Source: an uncultured Micrococcaceae bacterium (GTDB lineage Bacteria > Actinomycetota > Actinomycetes > Actinomycetales > Micrococcaceae). From it: a stretch of 64,000 bases of DNA. The position numbers and the translations under genes were made by a program. The stretch spans positions 180,622 through 244,621 of the forward strand of contig CANNAD010000003.1 of the NCBI GenBank assembly GCA_947502645.1. Direction: 5' to 3'. Of this stretch, positions 6,717-17,451 are shown in pieces. The notes beneath the pieces are model-generated. The model searched no databases. It was given only the letters and a program-made list of their open reading frames with translations, and was not told the DNA's origin. How positions within the stretch are numbered: the first letter of the stretch is position 1; every line of letters begins with the position of its first letter.

Positions 6717-8468
6717 ATGTCTTCGCACGCTGACTCCGATTCCGCCCTTCTCATCTCCGCCCGCCAGTGGGCGGAGACCGATCCGGATCCGGCCACCCAG
6801 CGGGAACTGCTGGATCTCCTGAGACAGGCGGACGACGCCGGTCCTGCCGGTACGGCTGCTCTGCAGGACATCGGGGACAGGTTCAGCGGGACCCTTGAAT
6901 TTGGCACTGCGGGCCTCCGGGCGCCTCTGGGTGCTGGGCCGATGAGGATGAACCGGGTGGTGGTGCGCCGTACCGCCTCCGGCGTGGCCCGGTTCCTCAA
7001 TGATTCAGCTCCGGAGGGCGTGACGCCGCGGGCGGTGATTGGTTTCGACGCCCGCTACAACTCAGACGTGTTCGCCCTGGATACAGCAGCGATTTTCACG
7101 GCTGCGGGCATCACGACGTTCCTCCTCCCCTCTGCCCTACCGACACCCGTGCTGGCCTACGCTGTTCGTGCTCTCGAGTGCGACGGCGGCGTCATGGTCA
7201 CTGCCAGCCACAACCCGCCCGCAGACAACGGGTACAAGGTGTATCTGGGCGGTCACACGGTGCAGGACTCGGGACAGGGCGCCCAGATCGTTGCTCCCTA
7301 CGATGCACAAATTGCCGAGCGCATCGCTCAGGCACCGGACGTGGACAGCATTGCCATGGCGGAGGATGGATGGACGGTTCTTCCGGAAGCCATCATTACC
7401 GACTATGTTGCATCTGTGACTGCGCTTGCTCTGCCGGAGCGCTACCCCCACCGCGACCTGAAGATCGTGCTCACGCCCATGCACGGGGTCGGCGGGGCCA
7501 CAGCGGTTCAGATCCTGAAATCGGCGGGTTTCGACGACGTCGTGCTGGTTGCCGAGCAGGCCGAACCGGACCCGGACTTCCCCACCGTGGACTTCCCGAA
7601 CCCGGAGGAACCTGGAGCACTGGATCTGGCGTTGGCTGCGGCCCGTGATACTGGGGCGGACATCGTCGTGGCCAACGACCCGGATGCAGACCGGCTGGCT
7701 ATCGCGGCGTTGGACCCAGCCGCACAGGAGTGGAGAATGCTGCGCGGTGACGAGGTGGGCGCCCTGCTCGGAGCGCACATCGGAGCCAGAATCAGCGGTG
7801 GACCTGCCAACACAGAGACCATTTTCGCTAACTCCGTTGTTTCCTCCAGACTGCTGGCTTCCATCGCCGCCGAGGCAGGTTACGCCCACGCAGAAACGCT
7901 GACGGGCTTCAAATGGATTTCCCGCGTCCCAGGCCTTTTCTATGGGTACGAGGAGGCGCTGGGCTACTGCGTGGCCCCGGACCTCGTCAAGGACAAGGAC
8001 GGCCTGTCCGCCGCGCTGCTGATGGTTGAGCTGGCCGCCGAGGTCAAGGCCAAAGGACGCACCCTCTTCGACCTTCTCGATGAGCTGGCCATTGCCCATG
8101 GCCTCCACCTGAACGACCAGCTCTCCGTGCGCGTGGACGATCTGGACCTCCTTGGCACCATGATGAACCGCCTGCGCGCCGACGTGCCGTCGTCGTTGGC
8201 TGGATCGCCGGTGGTGCAGGCTGTGGACCTCGCAAAGGGAAGCGCCAACCTCCCGCCGACCGACGGGCTGCTCTACCTGACCGCGGACCGCATGCGCGTC
8301 ATCGTCCGCCCGAGCGGCACCGAACCCAAGCTCAAGTGCTACCTCGAAGTCATAGAAGACACCGCCGACGGCGACGTCGACCAGGCACGACGCCGGGCCC
8401 GCACCACCATGGACGCTGTGCTCGCTGACGTCCGTACCGCTCTCGGGCTGAACAACCCAGCCCAGTAA
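6717..8468 (+). CDS. pmmB: Phospho-sugar mutase (phosphomannomutase/phosphopentomutase type)
   Basis: A 583-aa enzyme of the alpha-D-phosphohexomutase superfamily, moving phosphate between positions of a sugar phosphate through a phosphoserine. Visible motifs in order: substrate-entry FGTAGLRAPLGAGP near residue 62, catalytic serine loop TASHNPPADNGYKVY near residue 163, metal-binding DPDADRLAIA near residue 323, sugar-binding GYEEALGYC, and the phosphate-binding RPSGTEPKLKCYLE near the C-terminus. This longer form corresponds to mycobacterial PmmB (Rv3308) and to eukaryotic PGM2-like phosphopentomutases. Its position between punA and deoC suggests that it isomerises (deoxy)ribose-1-phosphate to the 5-phosphate, but glucose or mannose phosphates cannot be excluded. 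Confidence 0.88.
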   Translation: MSSHADSDSALLISARQWAETDPDPATQRELLDLLRQADDAGPAGTAALQDIGDRFSGTLEFGTAGLRAPLGAGPMRMNRVVVRRTASGVARFLNDSAPEGVTPRAVIGFDARYNSDVFALDTAAIFTAAGITTFLLPSALPTPVLAYAVRALECDGGVMVTASHNPPADNGYKVYLGGHTVQDSGQGAQIVAPYDAQIAERIAQAPDVDSIAMAEDGWTVLPEAIITDYVASVTALALPERYPHRDLKIVLTPMHGVGGATAVQILKSAGFDDVVLVAEQAEPDPDFPTVDFPNPEEPGALDLALAAARDTGADIVVANDPDADRLAIAALDPAAQEWRMLRGDEVGALLGAHIGARISGGPANTETIFANSVVSSRLLASIAAEAGYAHAETLTGFKWISRVPGLFYGYEEALGYCVAPDLVKDKDGLSAALLMVELAAEVKAKGRTLFDLLDELAIAHGLHLNDQLSVRVDDLDLLGTMMNRLRADVPSSLAGSPVVQAVDLAKGSANLPPTDGLLYLTADRMRVIVRPSGTEPKLKCYLEVIEDTADGDVDQARRRARTTMDAVLADVRTALGLNNPAQ

Positions 8469-8495
8469 AACCGCTTCCCCGAAAGGACCCGCACC

Positions 8496-9173
8496 ATGAC
8501 CGCGCAACCAATTGCCTCCTACATTGACCACACCCTCCTGAAGCCGGAGGCAAGCCGCGAGGACATCATGACCGTCTGCCGCGAAGCCGCGGAGTACCAG
8601 TTCAAATCCGTGTGCGTGAACCCGCTCTGGGTGAGTACCGTGCACAACGAGCTCAAGGGCAGCGGTGTTCTGACCTGTTCTGTCATCGGCTTCCCGCTCG
8701 GTGCCACACCCACCGACGTCAAGGTCTTCGAGGCCAGAGGCGCAGTCGCTGACGGCGCAGATGAGATTGACATGGTCATCAACATTGCTGCCGCACGGGC
8801 AGGCGACAGCGAGTCCCTGGTCACCGACATCGCAGCCGTTGCCGAAGCCGTTCATGAGGGCGGAGCGATTCTGAAGGTCATCATCGAGACGTCACTGCTC
8901 AACGACGCCGAGAAGACCCTGGCATGCCGCGCTGCGGTTGAAGCCGGGGCAGATTTTGTCAAGACATCCACGGGGTTCAACGGCGGCGGCGCCACTGCCG
9001 AGGACGTCGCCCTCATGCGCCAGACGGTGGGCCTGACCATGGGGGTAAAGGCCTCCGGCGGTGTCCGATCGCTCGAGGATGCCAAGACAATGATCGACGC
9101 CGGCGCGACACGTATCGGGGCCAGCTCCGGTATCGCTATTGTTAAGGGTGAACAAGGAACGTCAGCGTACTAG
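8496..9173 (+). CDS. deoC: Deoxyribose-phosphate aldolase
   Basis: Splits 2-deoxyribose-5-phosphate into glyceraldehyde-3-phosphate and acetaldehyde. The 225-aa TIM-barrel protein carries [10 protein letters not shown] at the N-terminus, the conserved EIDMVINI strand, the proton-relay lysine in [11 protein letters not shown], and the Schiff-base lysine in [10 protein letters not shown] near residue 155. [14 protein letters not shown] supplies the C-terminal lysine and phosphate site. AAAGGA lies upstream of the ATG at normal distance, and the gap from pmmB is 27 bases, so the two are probably co-transcribed. It completes a deoxynucleoside catabolic route with punA. Confidence 0.95.
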   Translation: MTAQPIASYIDHTLLKPEASREDIMTVCREAAEYQFKSVCVNPLWVSTVHNELKGSGVLTCSVIGFPLGATPTDVKVFEARGAVADGADEIDMVINIAAARAGDSESLVTDIAAVAEAVHEGGAILKVIIETSLLNDAEKTLACRAAVEAGADFVKTSTGFNGGGATAEDVALMRQTVGLTMGVKASGGVRSLEDAKTMIDAGATRIGASSGIAIVKGEQGTSAY

Positions 9174-9201
9174 CTGATCACGCAACACAAGGAGAATCAT
9201 C

Positions 9202-9456
9202 ATGCCCCGTCCCACACACCCGACGCACTCCGGCGAAGGCTTCCTCGTGGGAAACCTGCTGGTTTTCATCATCATGCTGGCCCTGTTCCTTGGCTCGATC
9301 TACTCTCTGACCTTCATGACTCTCACCAACGTATGGCCGTGCGCCCTGTCGCTGTTCCTCTTCGCGCTGGCGTTCTGGGTTCCCCAGACCATCCTCGGCC
9401 GTTCGGACACCATGATGGGCCGTGACGCATCGGGCGGCGGCCTCAACCGCAGCTAG
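9202..9456 (+). CDS. Small conserved membrane protein
   Basis: An 84-aa protein with two hydrophobic segments, about residues 15-38 (LLVFIIMLALFLGSIYSL) and 42-65, and a short polar tail. AAGGAGAA is well placed before the ATG. I do not recognise a named family. It lies 28 bases after deoC on the same strand and ends three bases before the converging mfd stop, so it is probably the last gene of the punA transcript. Confidence 0.7.
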   Translation: MPRPTHPTHSGEGFLVGNLLVFIIMLALFLGSIYSLTFMTLTNVWPCALSLFLFALAFWVPQTILGRSDTMMGRDASGGGLNRS

Positions 9457-9459
9457 GTT

Positions 9460-12400
9460 CTACTCGCCGAAAACCGCATCGAGGACGCCCTGCGCCCACT
9501 CCAGGACGGCGGCGTCCGTGAGATCACGGCCGCCGACACGAGCGGTTTTCGGCTTGGGAACCAGCACGGCGTTCAGGGCCGGCTTGATCTGCGATCCCGG
9601 GTACATGCGCTGCAGCCGCATGACACGGGATTCAGGTAGCTCGGCAGCTGGCGCAAACTTCACGAAGTTCCCCTGCAGTGCCACGTCCGTCAGGCCTGCT
9701 GCACGTGCGCGGACCCTGAACCTGGCGACGCTGATCAGGTTCGCCACAGCCTCTGGCGGCTCTCCGTAACGGTCCTTGAGTTCCTCGACCACTTCGTCAA
9801 TGGACGTATCCGTGACCGCTGACGCGAGCTTGCGGTAGGCCTCCAGCCGCAGCCTCTCCCCCGGCACGTAATCGTGGGGCAGATGCGCGTTGACCGGCAA
9901 CTCGATCTTCATTTCGGTCACCTTCTCCTCGGTCTCACCGCGGTAGTCAGCCACGGCTTCCCCGACGAGCCGGAGGTAGAGGTCGAACCCGACCCCAGCG
10001 ATGTGCCCCGACTGCTCGCCGCCGAGCATGTTCCCGGCACCACGAATTTCGAGGTCCTTCAGAGCAAGCTGCATTCCAGCCCCGAGCTCGTTGTGTGAGG
10101 CGACGGCCTTCAACCGTTCCAGGGCCACTTCCCCGAGGGGCTTCTCCGCTGGATAGAGGAAGTAGGCGTAGGCACGCTCACGTCCGCGGCCCACCCGTCC
10201 ACGTAGCTGGTGGAGCTGGGACAGCCCATAGTTATTGGCCTGGTCCACGATGAGCGTGTTGGCGTTGGAGATATCGAGTCCTGTTTCGATGATGGTGGTG
10301 CACACCAGAACATCGAATCGTTTTTCCCAGAAGTCCACGATGATCTGTTCCAGCCGGGATTCGCTCATCTGGCCGTGGGCAACCTCGACCCTGGCCTCCG
10401 GTACGAGTTCACGGAGCTGCGTGGCAATGCGGTCAATGGAGGACACCCTGTTATGGACAAAGAACACCTGCCCTTCGCGCATGAGTTCGCGCCGCACCGC
10501 CGCTGATACCTGCTTGTCCGTATACGGGCCCACGTAGGTCAGGACGGGGTGCCGTTCTTCCGGCGGGGTGGCCAGTGTGGACGTTTCCCTGATGCCGGTC
10601 AGCGACATCTCCAGTGTGCGAGGGATGGGCGTTGCACTCATGGCGAGAACATCAACGTTGGTCCTCATCTTCTTGAGGGCTTCCTTGTGCTCGACGCCGA
10701 AGCGCTGTTCCTCGTCCACGATCACCAGGCCGAGGTCCTTGAATTCCATCTCCTTGGACAGCAGCCGGTGGGTTCCGATGACCACGTCCACGCTGCCTTC
10801 CTTGACGCCCTGAACGGTTTCTTTGGCTTCCTTGGCAGTCTGGAATCGGGACAGCGCCCTGACCCGGACGGGGAATCCTGAGAACCGTTCGGAAAAGGTT
10901 TCAAAGTGCTGCTGCGACAGAAGCGTTGTGGGAACCAGTACGGCCACCTGTTTGCCGTCCTGCACAGCCTTGAAGGCTGCCCGGACGCCGATCTCCGTCT
11001 TTCCGTAGCCGACGTCGCCAGAGATCAGGCGGTCCATGGGAACTTCACGTTCCATGTCTGCCTTGACCTCATTGATGGTGGTCAGCTGATCCGGTGTTTC
11101 CACGTAGGGGAACGCTTCTTCGAGTTCGCGCTGCCACGGGGTGTCAGGGGCAAACGCGTGGCCGCGTGAGGCCATCCGCGCGGAGTACAGACGAATCAGT
11201 TCGCCGGCAATCTCCTTGACGGCCTTGCGCGCCTGGTTCTTGGTTTTGGACCAGTCCGAGCCGCCCATTTTGGACAGGGCGGGGGTGTCTCCACCCACGT
11301 ACCGGGTCACCTGGTCGAGCTGGTCGGTGGGCACGAACAGTCGGTCCCCGGGTGCACCTCGCTTGGAGGGTGCGTACTCGAGAACCAGATACTCGCGCAG
11401 CACCTTCGCGGCGCCGGCACCACTGGTTCGCTGGATCAGCTCCACGAACCGGCCCACGCCGTGCTGTTCATGAACCACGAAGTCGCCCTCGTGCAGCTGG
11501 AGCGGGTCGACGGCGTTCCGCCGCCGGGAGGGCATGCGCCGCATATCGCGCGTGGACGCCGCGCTGGTCCTGCCCAGGAGGTCCGCTTCGGTCAGCAAAC
11601 CGAGCTTCAGTCCGTCGAGGACGAATCCCCTTCCCGCGCTGGCCGTCGTGATTTCGATGATCCCCGGCTGCGGTGCTTTCTCCAGTCCGTCCACGCGGGC
11701 CGCGGGGATGTCGGAGTCATGAAAGAGTTCTGCGAGGCGTTGGGCGGGGCCGGGGCCCTCGGTGGCCACAACCACGCGCCACTGGTCCCGGACGCGGCTG
11801 CCGATGAATTCCATCATTTCCGCGACGTCGCCCTGATAGCCGCGGGGTTCCCGCGCGTCCACCGTCAGGGAGTCGATGTCCAGCACCAGCTCCTCATCCT
11901 GCGCGAACGAGGTGATGGACCACCAGGAGAGCCCATGATCACGCGCGATGGTGCGGTTATCAGCCAGGGAACGGAAACTCGCGGTCTCAAGGTCACCCTG
12001 AAGCGCGAGGTCCACAGGGGCAGCCGAACCATCCGACGCCGTTGACCACGCCGCAGCGAGGAACTCCTCGTTGGTTGTTTCCAGATCGTGGGCGCGGGCA
12101 CGGACCTTCTCCGGTTCAATCACCACGGCGATCGAACCCTTCGGCAATTCCGTCAGGAACGGAACCATTTCATCGACCAACACGGGCGCCAGCGATTCCA
12201 TACCCTCAACCGCATTCCCGCCGGCGATCCTTTCCAGCATGTCAGCCGCAGCGGGCATCTGATCCTTCAGGCGTGCAGCCCGGGACATGACCGAAGGGGT
12301 GATCAGCAGTTCCCGGCAGGGCGGTGCATAGAGTTCCTGCGGCGGGTTCTCGTTCGCCGTGTCCAGCGAGCGCTGGTCGGCGACGGCGAACCAGCGCATC

Positions 12401-13059
12401 TGTTCCACTTCGTCGCCAAAGAACTCGACGCGAACTGGGTGATCTTCCGTCGGTGGAAAAACGTCGATGATGCCGCCTCGGACAGCGAACTCTCCGCGGT
12501 GGGTGACCATGTCCACGCGGGCATACGCTGCATCCGCGAGGGACCTCACGACGTCGGTGAAGGGAACTTCCTGCCCCACTTTCAGGGCGACAGGGCTGAG
12601 GTCGCCGAGTCCGGCGACAAGGGGCTGGACAACGGACCGAACCGGCGCAATGACGATGTCTATGGGCCTGGAGCCTGGGTGGTTCAGACGCCGCAGAACG
12701 GAGAGCCTGCGCCCAACAGTGTCCGACCGCGGAGACAACCGCTCATGCGGCAGGGTTTCCCAGCTGGGAAACTCCTCTATGCCAGCCAGCGGGACGTAGC
12801 TGCGCAGGGCCGCTGCCATATCTTCTGCCTCACGCCCTGTAGCAGTGACGGCCAGCACCACAGGCGGCACCGCGGCGTCGTCGTCCGCTTGTGCCCTCAG
12901 ACCGTCGACCATTTCCGCCAGGAGCGCAGCGCGGAGGCCCGCCGGAGCTGAAACCTGGAGATCGTCGGCCCGTGAATCCACTGGCCGGGAGGCGTAGGTG
13001 CGTACCCGCTGGTAGGACGGGTCCTCGGCGAGGGCTGCGCGCAGTCCGTTCAGACTCAT
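9460..13059 (-). CDS. mfd: Transcription-repair coupling factor Mfd
   Basis: A DNA translocase that removes RNA polymerase stalled at lesions and recruits UvrA. At 1199 aa it has the normal full length. The N-terminal UvrB-like module is visible (EEFPSWETLPHERLSPRSD near residue 97), then the RNAP-interacting domain (LHEGDFVVHEQHGVGRF near residue 535), the SF2 helicase with Walker A SGDVGYGKTE near residue 695, the DEEQ box VIVDEEQRFG, motif SATPIPRTLEMSL, and the RecG-like region (GRVGRGRERAYAYF). The TRCF C-terminal domain closes the protein. The ATG at 13059 has AAGGAGA upstream. It converges on the punA group and is divergent from the DUF2505 gene. Confidence 0.97.
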   Translation of the reverse strand: MSLNGLRAALAEDPSYQRVRTYASRPVDSRADDLQVSAPAGLRAALLAEMVDGLRAQADDDAAVPPVVLAVTATGREAEDMAAALRSYVPLAGIEEFPSWETLPHERLSPRSDTVGRRLSVLRRLNHPGSRPIDIVIAPVRSVVQPLVAGLGDLSPVALKVGQEVPFTDVVRSLADAAYARVDMVTHRGEFAVRGGIIDVFPPTEDHPVRVEFFGDEVEQMRWFAVADQRSLDTANENPPQELYAPPCRELLITPSVMSRAARLKDQMPAAADMLERIAGGNAVEGMESLAPVLVDEMVPFLTELPKGSIAVVIEPEKVRARAHDLETTNEEFLAAAWSTASDGSAAPVDLALQGDLETASFRSLADNRTIARDHGLSWWSITSFAQDEELVLDIDSLTVDAREPRGYQGDVAEMMEFIGSRVRDQWRVVVATEGPGPAQRLAELFHDSDIPAARVDGLEKAPQPGIIEITTASAGRGFVLDGLKLGLLTEADLLGRTSAASTRDMRRMPSRRRNAVDPLQLHEGDFVVHEQHGVGRFVELIQRTSGAGAAKVLREYLVLEYAPSKRGAPGDRLFVPTDQLDQVTRYVGGDTPALSKMGGSDWSKTKNQARKAVKEIAGELIRLYSARMASRGHAFAPDTPWQRELEEAFPYVETPDQLTTINEVKADMEREVPMDRLISGDVGYGKTEIGVRAAFKAVQDGKQVAVLVPTTLLSQQHFETFSERFSGFPVRVRALSRFQTAKEAKETVQGVKEGSVDVVIGTHRLLSKEMEFKDLGLVIVDEEQRFGVEHKEALKKMRTNVDVLAMSATPIPRTLEMSLTGIRETSTLATPPEERHPVLTYVGPYTDKQVSAAVRRELMREGQVFFVHNRVSSIDRIATQLRELVPEARVEVAHGQMSESRLEQIIVDFWEKRFDVLVCTTIIETGLDISNANTLIVDQANNYGLSQLHQLRGRVGRGRERAYAYFLYPAEKPLGEVALERLKAVASHNELGAGMQLALKDLEIRGAGNMLGGEQSGHIAGVGFDLYLRLVGEAVADYRGETEEKVTEMKIELPVNAHLPHDYVPGERLRLEAYRKLASAVTDTSIDEVVEELKDRYGEPPEAVANLISVARFRVRARAAGLTDVALQGNFVKFAPAAELPESRVMRLQRMYPGSQIKPALNAVLVPKPKTARVGGRDLTDAAVLEWAQGVLDAVFGE

Positions 13060-13298
13060 GGACTATCTCCTTGGTTTCTTCGGCATCCGGTCCTGCCCAA
13101 GAGCTTTTCGGGCACAACACAGCGCAACACAGTTACCCGAAGTTCTGGTGAACTCCGGGTCGCCAGTCCAGCTTACCGGCAGATAGCAGGATGGTTACGA
13201 CGACGACATCTGCTGGACAGCAACGCCTAGTATGTTCAATGAACTTCGCGCCAAGCGCACCCGCAAGGCAGCCCAAGACCACCATTGGAAGGACCCCC

Positions 13299-13811
13299 AT
13301 GGCATTGAACGCCTCAACCACCCTGCCGTACAGCCCCGCCACCGTCACTGACGTCTTCACAGACGAAGCTTTCCTGAAGCACACCAGTGAGCATGTCGGC
13401 GGTGAACTGCAGTCGATGGAGGTCGACGGCGCTACCGACGGCCCGTTCCGCCTCACGGTGGTGCGCACGCTCCCCACGGAGCGCCTTCCTGATATCGCGA
13501 AGAAGTTTGTCGGCTCCACTCTCACGGTCACGCAGAAGGAGAGCTGGTCAGCTCCCGCCGAGGACGGCTCACGCCAGGCAACCGTCGAGCTCTCCGTCGG
13601 GGGCGTACCGATCAACGTCAACGCCGTCCAGAAGCTGATCGCGGACGGGGCCAACACCCGCGTTGAGGTAGACGGCAAGGTCACCTCCTCCATCCCGTTC
13701 CTCGGAGGAAAAATTGCCGATGCTGCAGAACCTATGATTGGCAAGGCGCTGAACATTCAGGCCACCGAAGCCAACAAGTGGCTGGAGTCCCGCCAGGGCC
13801 AGTCCAACTGA
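13299..13811 (+). CDS. DUF2505 domain-containing protein
   Basis: A 170-aa soluble protein of the actinobacterial DUF2505 family, which has a START/SRPBCC-like fold with no assigned function. The N-terminal STTLPYSPATVTDVFTDEAF and the C-terminal SSIPFLGGKIADAAEPMIG match that family's layout. I chose the ATG at 13299, preceded by GGAAGGA five bases upstream, rather than an earlier in-frame start at 13191. The next gene, a SCO4848-family protein, follows after 18 bases and probably shares the transcript. Confidence 0.8.
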   Translation: MALNASTTLPYSPATVTDVFTDEAFLKHTSEHVGGELQSMEVDGATDGPFRLTVVRTLPTERLPDIAKKFVGSTLTVTQKESWSAPAEDGSRQATVELSVGGVPINVNAVQKLIADGANTRVEVDGKVTSSIPFLGGKIADAAEPMIGKALNIQATEANKWLESRQGQSN

Positions 13812-13829
13812 GATTGAAGAGGTAGCACC

Positions 13830-14051
13830 ATGTCCATGCCCACACCGTTGGCACTGATCCTCATTCTGAACGGAATCTGGACCATCATCGTGTGGCCGGC
13901 ATTCCTGCGTCGGGTCCTCAAGGATCCCCGTGCACGCAACGAGTCCGGGCAGCCCACACGTTTCATGACCATTCACCTGATGCTCGTCAGCACGTCGATC
14001 ATCCTGGGTCTGGCAACGGCTGTCATCGGTGTCCGAGCGCTCATGGGCTGA
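13830..14051 (+). CDS. SCO4848-family small membrane protein
   Basis: A 73-aa protein with two transmembrane segments: residues 6-25 (PLALILILNGIWTIIVWP) and about 48-70 (IHLMLVSTSIILGLATAVIG), with a basic loop between them (LRRVLKDPRAR). It resembles the SCO4848 family found across actinobacteria; its role is unknown. GAAGAGGTAG precedes the ATG. A strong hairpin follows its stop. Confidence 0.75.
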   Translation: MSMPTPLALILILNGIWTIIVWPAFLRRVLKDPRARNESGQPTRFMTIHLMLVSTSIILGLATAVIGVRALMG

Positions 14052-14069
14052 CCGCTGCCTGAAACACAC

Positions 14070-14103
14070 GGAAAAAGCGGGTCCATCCGGACCCGCTTTT
14101 TCC
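14070..14103 (+). terminator. Rho-independent terminator
   Basis: GGAAAAAGCGGGTCC, a 4-base ATCC loop, and the perfect complement ending in CTTTTTCC. The T run forms the 3' arm, so the hairpin ends transcription after the SCO4848-family gene. Confidence 0.85.
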
Positions 14104-14197
14104 ATGTGACGCCGCTCACCGGTAAAGTGGGTAGCCGGTACCGGGAAGACCGGGCGTGCCGTGCCCCGTACCACGCCCAGCAGCGTTAGGAGCCCCA

Positions 14198-15556
14198 ATG
14201 GCCAACGAAGATCCTCCCTCCGGCACCGGAGCAGGACCGGGAAACACCACGCTCTCCAGGGGAAGCTACGGCGAAACCCTGCGGATCAACGAGATCCTGC
14301 GCAAAGAGACCGTCGGTGGTGTGCTGCTGCTCATCGTCACGGTGATTGCGCTCATCTGGGCCAATTCACCGGTGTCCAACAGCTACTTCGCGATTCGGGA
14401 CTTCGAGTTCGGTTACGAACCATGGCACCTGAAACTCAGCGTGGGCGAGTGGGCAGCAGATGGGCTGCTGGCCATCTTCTTCTTCCTCACCGGCCTTGAG
14501 CTCAAGCGCGAGTTCATCGCGGGAGACCTCCGGCGCATCAGCCGGGCGATCGTCCCCGTCGCCGCGGCCTTCGGCGGCGTGCTGATCCCAGCCATCTTCT
14601 ACGTGATCGTCAACCTGACCTCACCGGAAACACTACGGGGTTGGGCGATCCCCACGGCCACGGACATCGCTTTCGCGCTCGCTGTGCTCGCGGTCATCAG
14701 CTCGCACCTGCCGAGCGCGCTCAGAATATTCCTGCTCACCCTCGCTGTCATGGATGACCTGATCGCCATAGCGATCATCGCGTTCTTCTACTCGGAAGAT
14801 GTTGAGCTGATCTACCTGCTGTGGATGCTGCTGCCGCTTGCGCTCTTCGCGTTCCTGGCACAGGCGAACCCCAAGTTCTTCGGAAAGCGGATCAGCGCAG
14901 CTTGGTTCATTCTGCTGCCCATCGGCATGGTTGTCTGGGCCCTGATGCACGCCTCAGGTGTGCATTCAACGGTGGCCGGAGTTCTGCTCGGTTTCATGAT
15001 TCCCGTTCTGCGCCGGAAAGACGGTCATGCCGTCACACCAAGACCCAACAAGCCGGGGCTTGCGGAAATCTTCGAACATCGTTTCCGCCCGCTCTCAACG
15101 GGCATCGCCATTCCGCTGTTCGCGTTCTTCTCCGCCGGCGTCGTCCTTGGTGGGGTTGAAGGCATGATCGAGGCCGCAACTGATCCGGTGACCATCGGAA
15201 TCGTTGCCGGGCTTGTCCTCGGAAAACCTATCGGCATCATGGCCACCACCTGGACGCTGACAAAGACCACCAAGGCCAATCTTGATCCGAACCTGAAGTG
15301 GATAGACATTTTCGGCGTCGGAGTCCTGGCCGGCGTGGGCTTCACCGTGTCGCTGTTGGTCAATGACCTCAGCTTCGCGCAGGGCACGGACCACAACAAC
15401 CATGCCAAGCTCGGCATTCTGGCTGGTTCGCTCATCTCTGCCGTCCTGGCGGCGATTATCCTGCGCCTACGCAACAAACACTACCGGCAGATCCAGGAAC
15501 AGGAAAAAGTGGACACCGATCAGGACGGCATCCCCGACGTCTACGAGGGACGTTAG
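14198..15556 (+). CDS. nhaA: Na+/H+ antiporter NhaA
   Basis: Exports Na+ (or Li+) in exchange for protons across the cytoplasmic membrane. The 452-aa protein has about eleven to twelve hydrophobic segments and the NhaA signatures: [20 protein letters not shown] at the start, [14 protein letters not shown], the unwound helix [15 protein letters not shown], and [18 protein letters not shown] with the paired aspartates that bind cation. [10 protein letters not shown] and [15 protein letters not shown] follow. I chose the ATG at 14198 because AGGAG lies five bases upstream; the frame continues to 14156. The acidic C-terminus ends in [13 protein letters not shown], an EF-hand-like stretch. Its last four bases overlap the sufU stop on the other strand. 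Confidence 0.93.
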   Translation: MANEDPPSGTGAGPGNTTLSRGSYGETLRINEILRKETVGGVLLLIVTVIALIWANSPVSNSYFAIRDFEFGYEPWHLKLSVGEWAADGLLAIFFFLTGLELKREFIAGDLRRISRAIVPVAAAFGGVLIPAIFYVIVNLTSPETLRGWAIPTATDIAFALAVLAVISSHLPSALRIFLLTLAVMDDLIAIAIIAFFYSEDVELIYLLWMLLPLALFAFLAQANPKFFGKRISAAWFILLPIGMVVWALMHASGVHSTVAGVLLGFMIPVLRRKDGHAVTPRPNKPGLAEIFEHRFRPLSTGIAIPLFAFFSAGVVLGGVEGMIEAATDPVTIGIVAGLVLGKPIGIMATTWTLTKTTKANLDPNLKWIDIFGVGVLAGVGFTVSLLVNDLSFAQGTDHNNHAKLGILAGSLISAVLAAIILRLRNKHYRQIQEQEKVDTDQDGIPDVYEGR

Positions 15557-15999
15557 TTAGCTGCCAGAAGGGCTTCCTCCAGGGCAACCCACGCGAGCAT
15601 GGCGCACTTTACCCGCGCAGGAAACTTGGATACCCCGGAGAGCGCGGCGGCGTCTCCCAGCAGTTCCTCGTCCGGTTCCCCCTTGCCCCGCGAGCGCATG
15701 AGTTCACGGAACGCGTCCACGCGAACCAGCAGGTCGTCGCGGCTGAGGCCGGGAGCAAGGTCAGCAAGGATCGAGGCAGAAGCCTGCGAGATCGCGCAAC
15801 CGTCCCCCTCCCAGGTCAGGGCGGTGATCATGCCCTCATTCACGCAGGCCCGCAACGTGATCTCATCACCGCACACTGGGTTCATCTGGTGTGATTCGCC
15901 GTTTCGGTGACCTGGCGTAGGCTCCGTCAGCCCCCTGCCGTGGCGCTCGCGTGCATGGTCGAGGATGATCTGCTGGTAAAGCTGGTCGAGTTGTCCCAT
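15553..15999 (-). CDS. sufU: Fe-S cluster assembly sulfur-transfer protein SufU
   Basis: Accepts persulfide sulfur from SufS for Fe-S cluster assembly. The 148-aa protein has the three zinc/sulfur cysteines of the family: PVCGDEI near residue 42, [15 protein letters not shown] near residue 67, and VKCAMLAW near residue 132, and the N-terminal [17 protein letters not shown]. It starts five bases after the sufS stop, so the pair is co-transcribed. SufBCD are not in the window. Confidence 0.93.
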   Translation of the reverse strand: MGQLDQLYQQIILDHARERHGRGLTEPTPGHRNGESHQMNPVCGDEITLRACVNEGMITALTWEGDGCAISQASASILADLAPGLSRDDLLVRVDAFRELMRSRGKGEPDEELLGDAAALSGVSKFPARVKCAMLAWVALEEALLAAN

Positions 16000-16004
16000 G
16001 CGTC

Positions 16005-17330
<1,326 letters not shown>

Positions 17331-17430
17331 CTAGCGCTTCAGGGACACAATTCGCGCTGCCCTCTGCTCAGGACGGGCAACACCCAATTGTTTCACGCGC
17401 AGCGCACGGAATCCGTACATCTTTGCCCCG

Positions 17431-17449
17431 GGCCCTTCACATCAGGGCC
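17431..17449 (-). terminator. Weak hairpin after rfbA
   Basis: GGCCCT, a 7-base loop and AGGGCC directly follow the rfbA stop on the minus strand. There is no T tract, so termination by this hairpin alone is uncertain. Confidence 0.35.
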
Positions 17450-17451
17450 TG

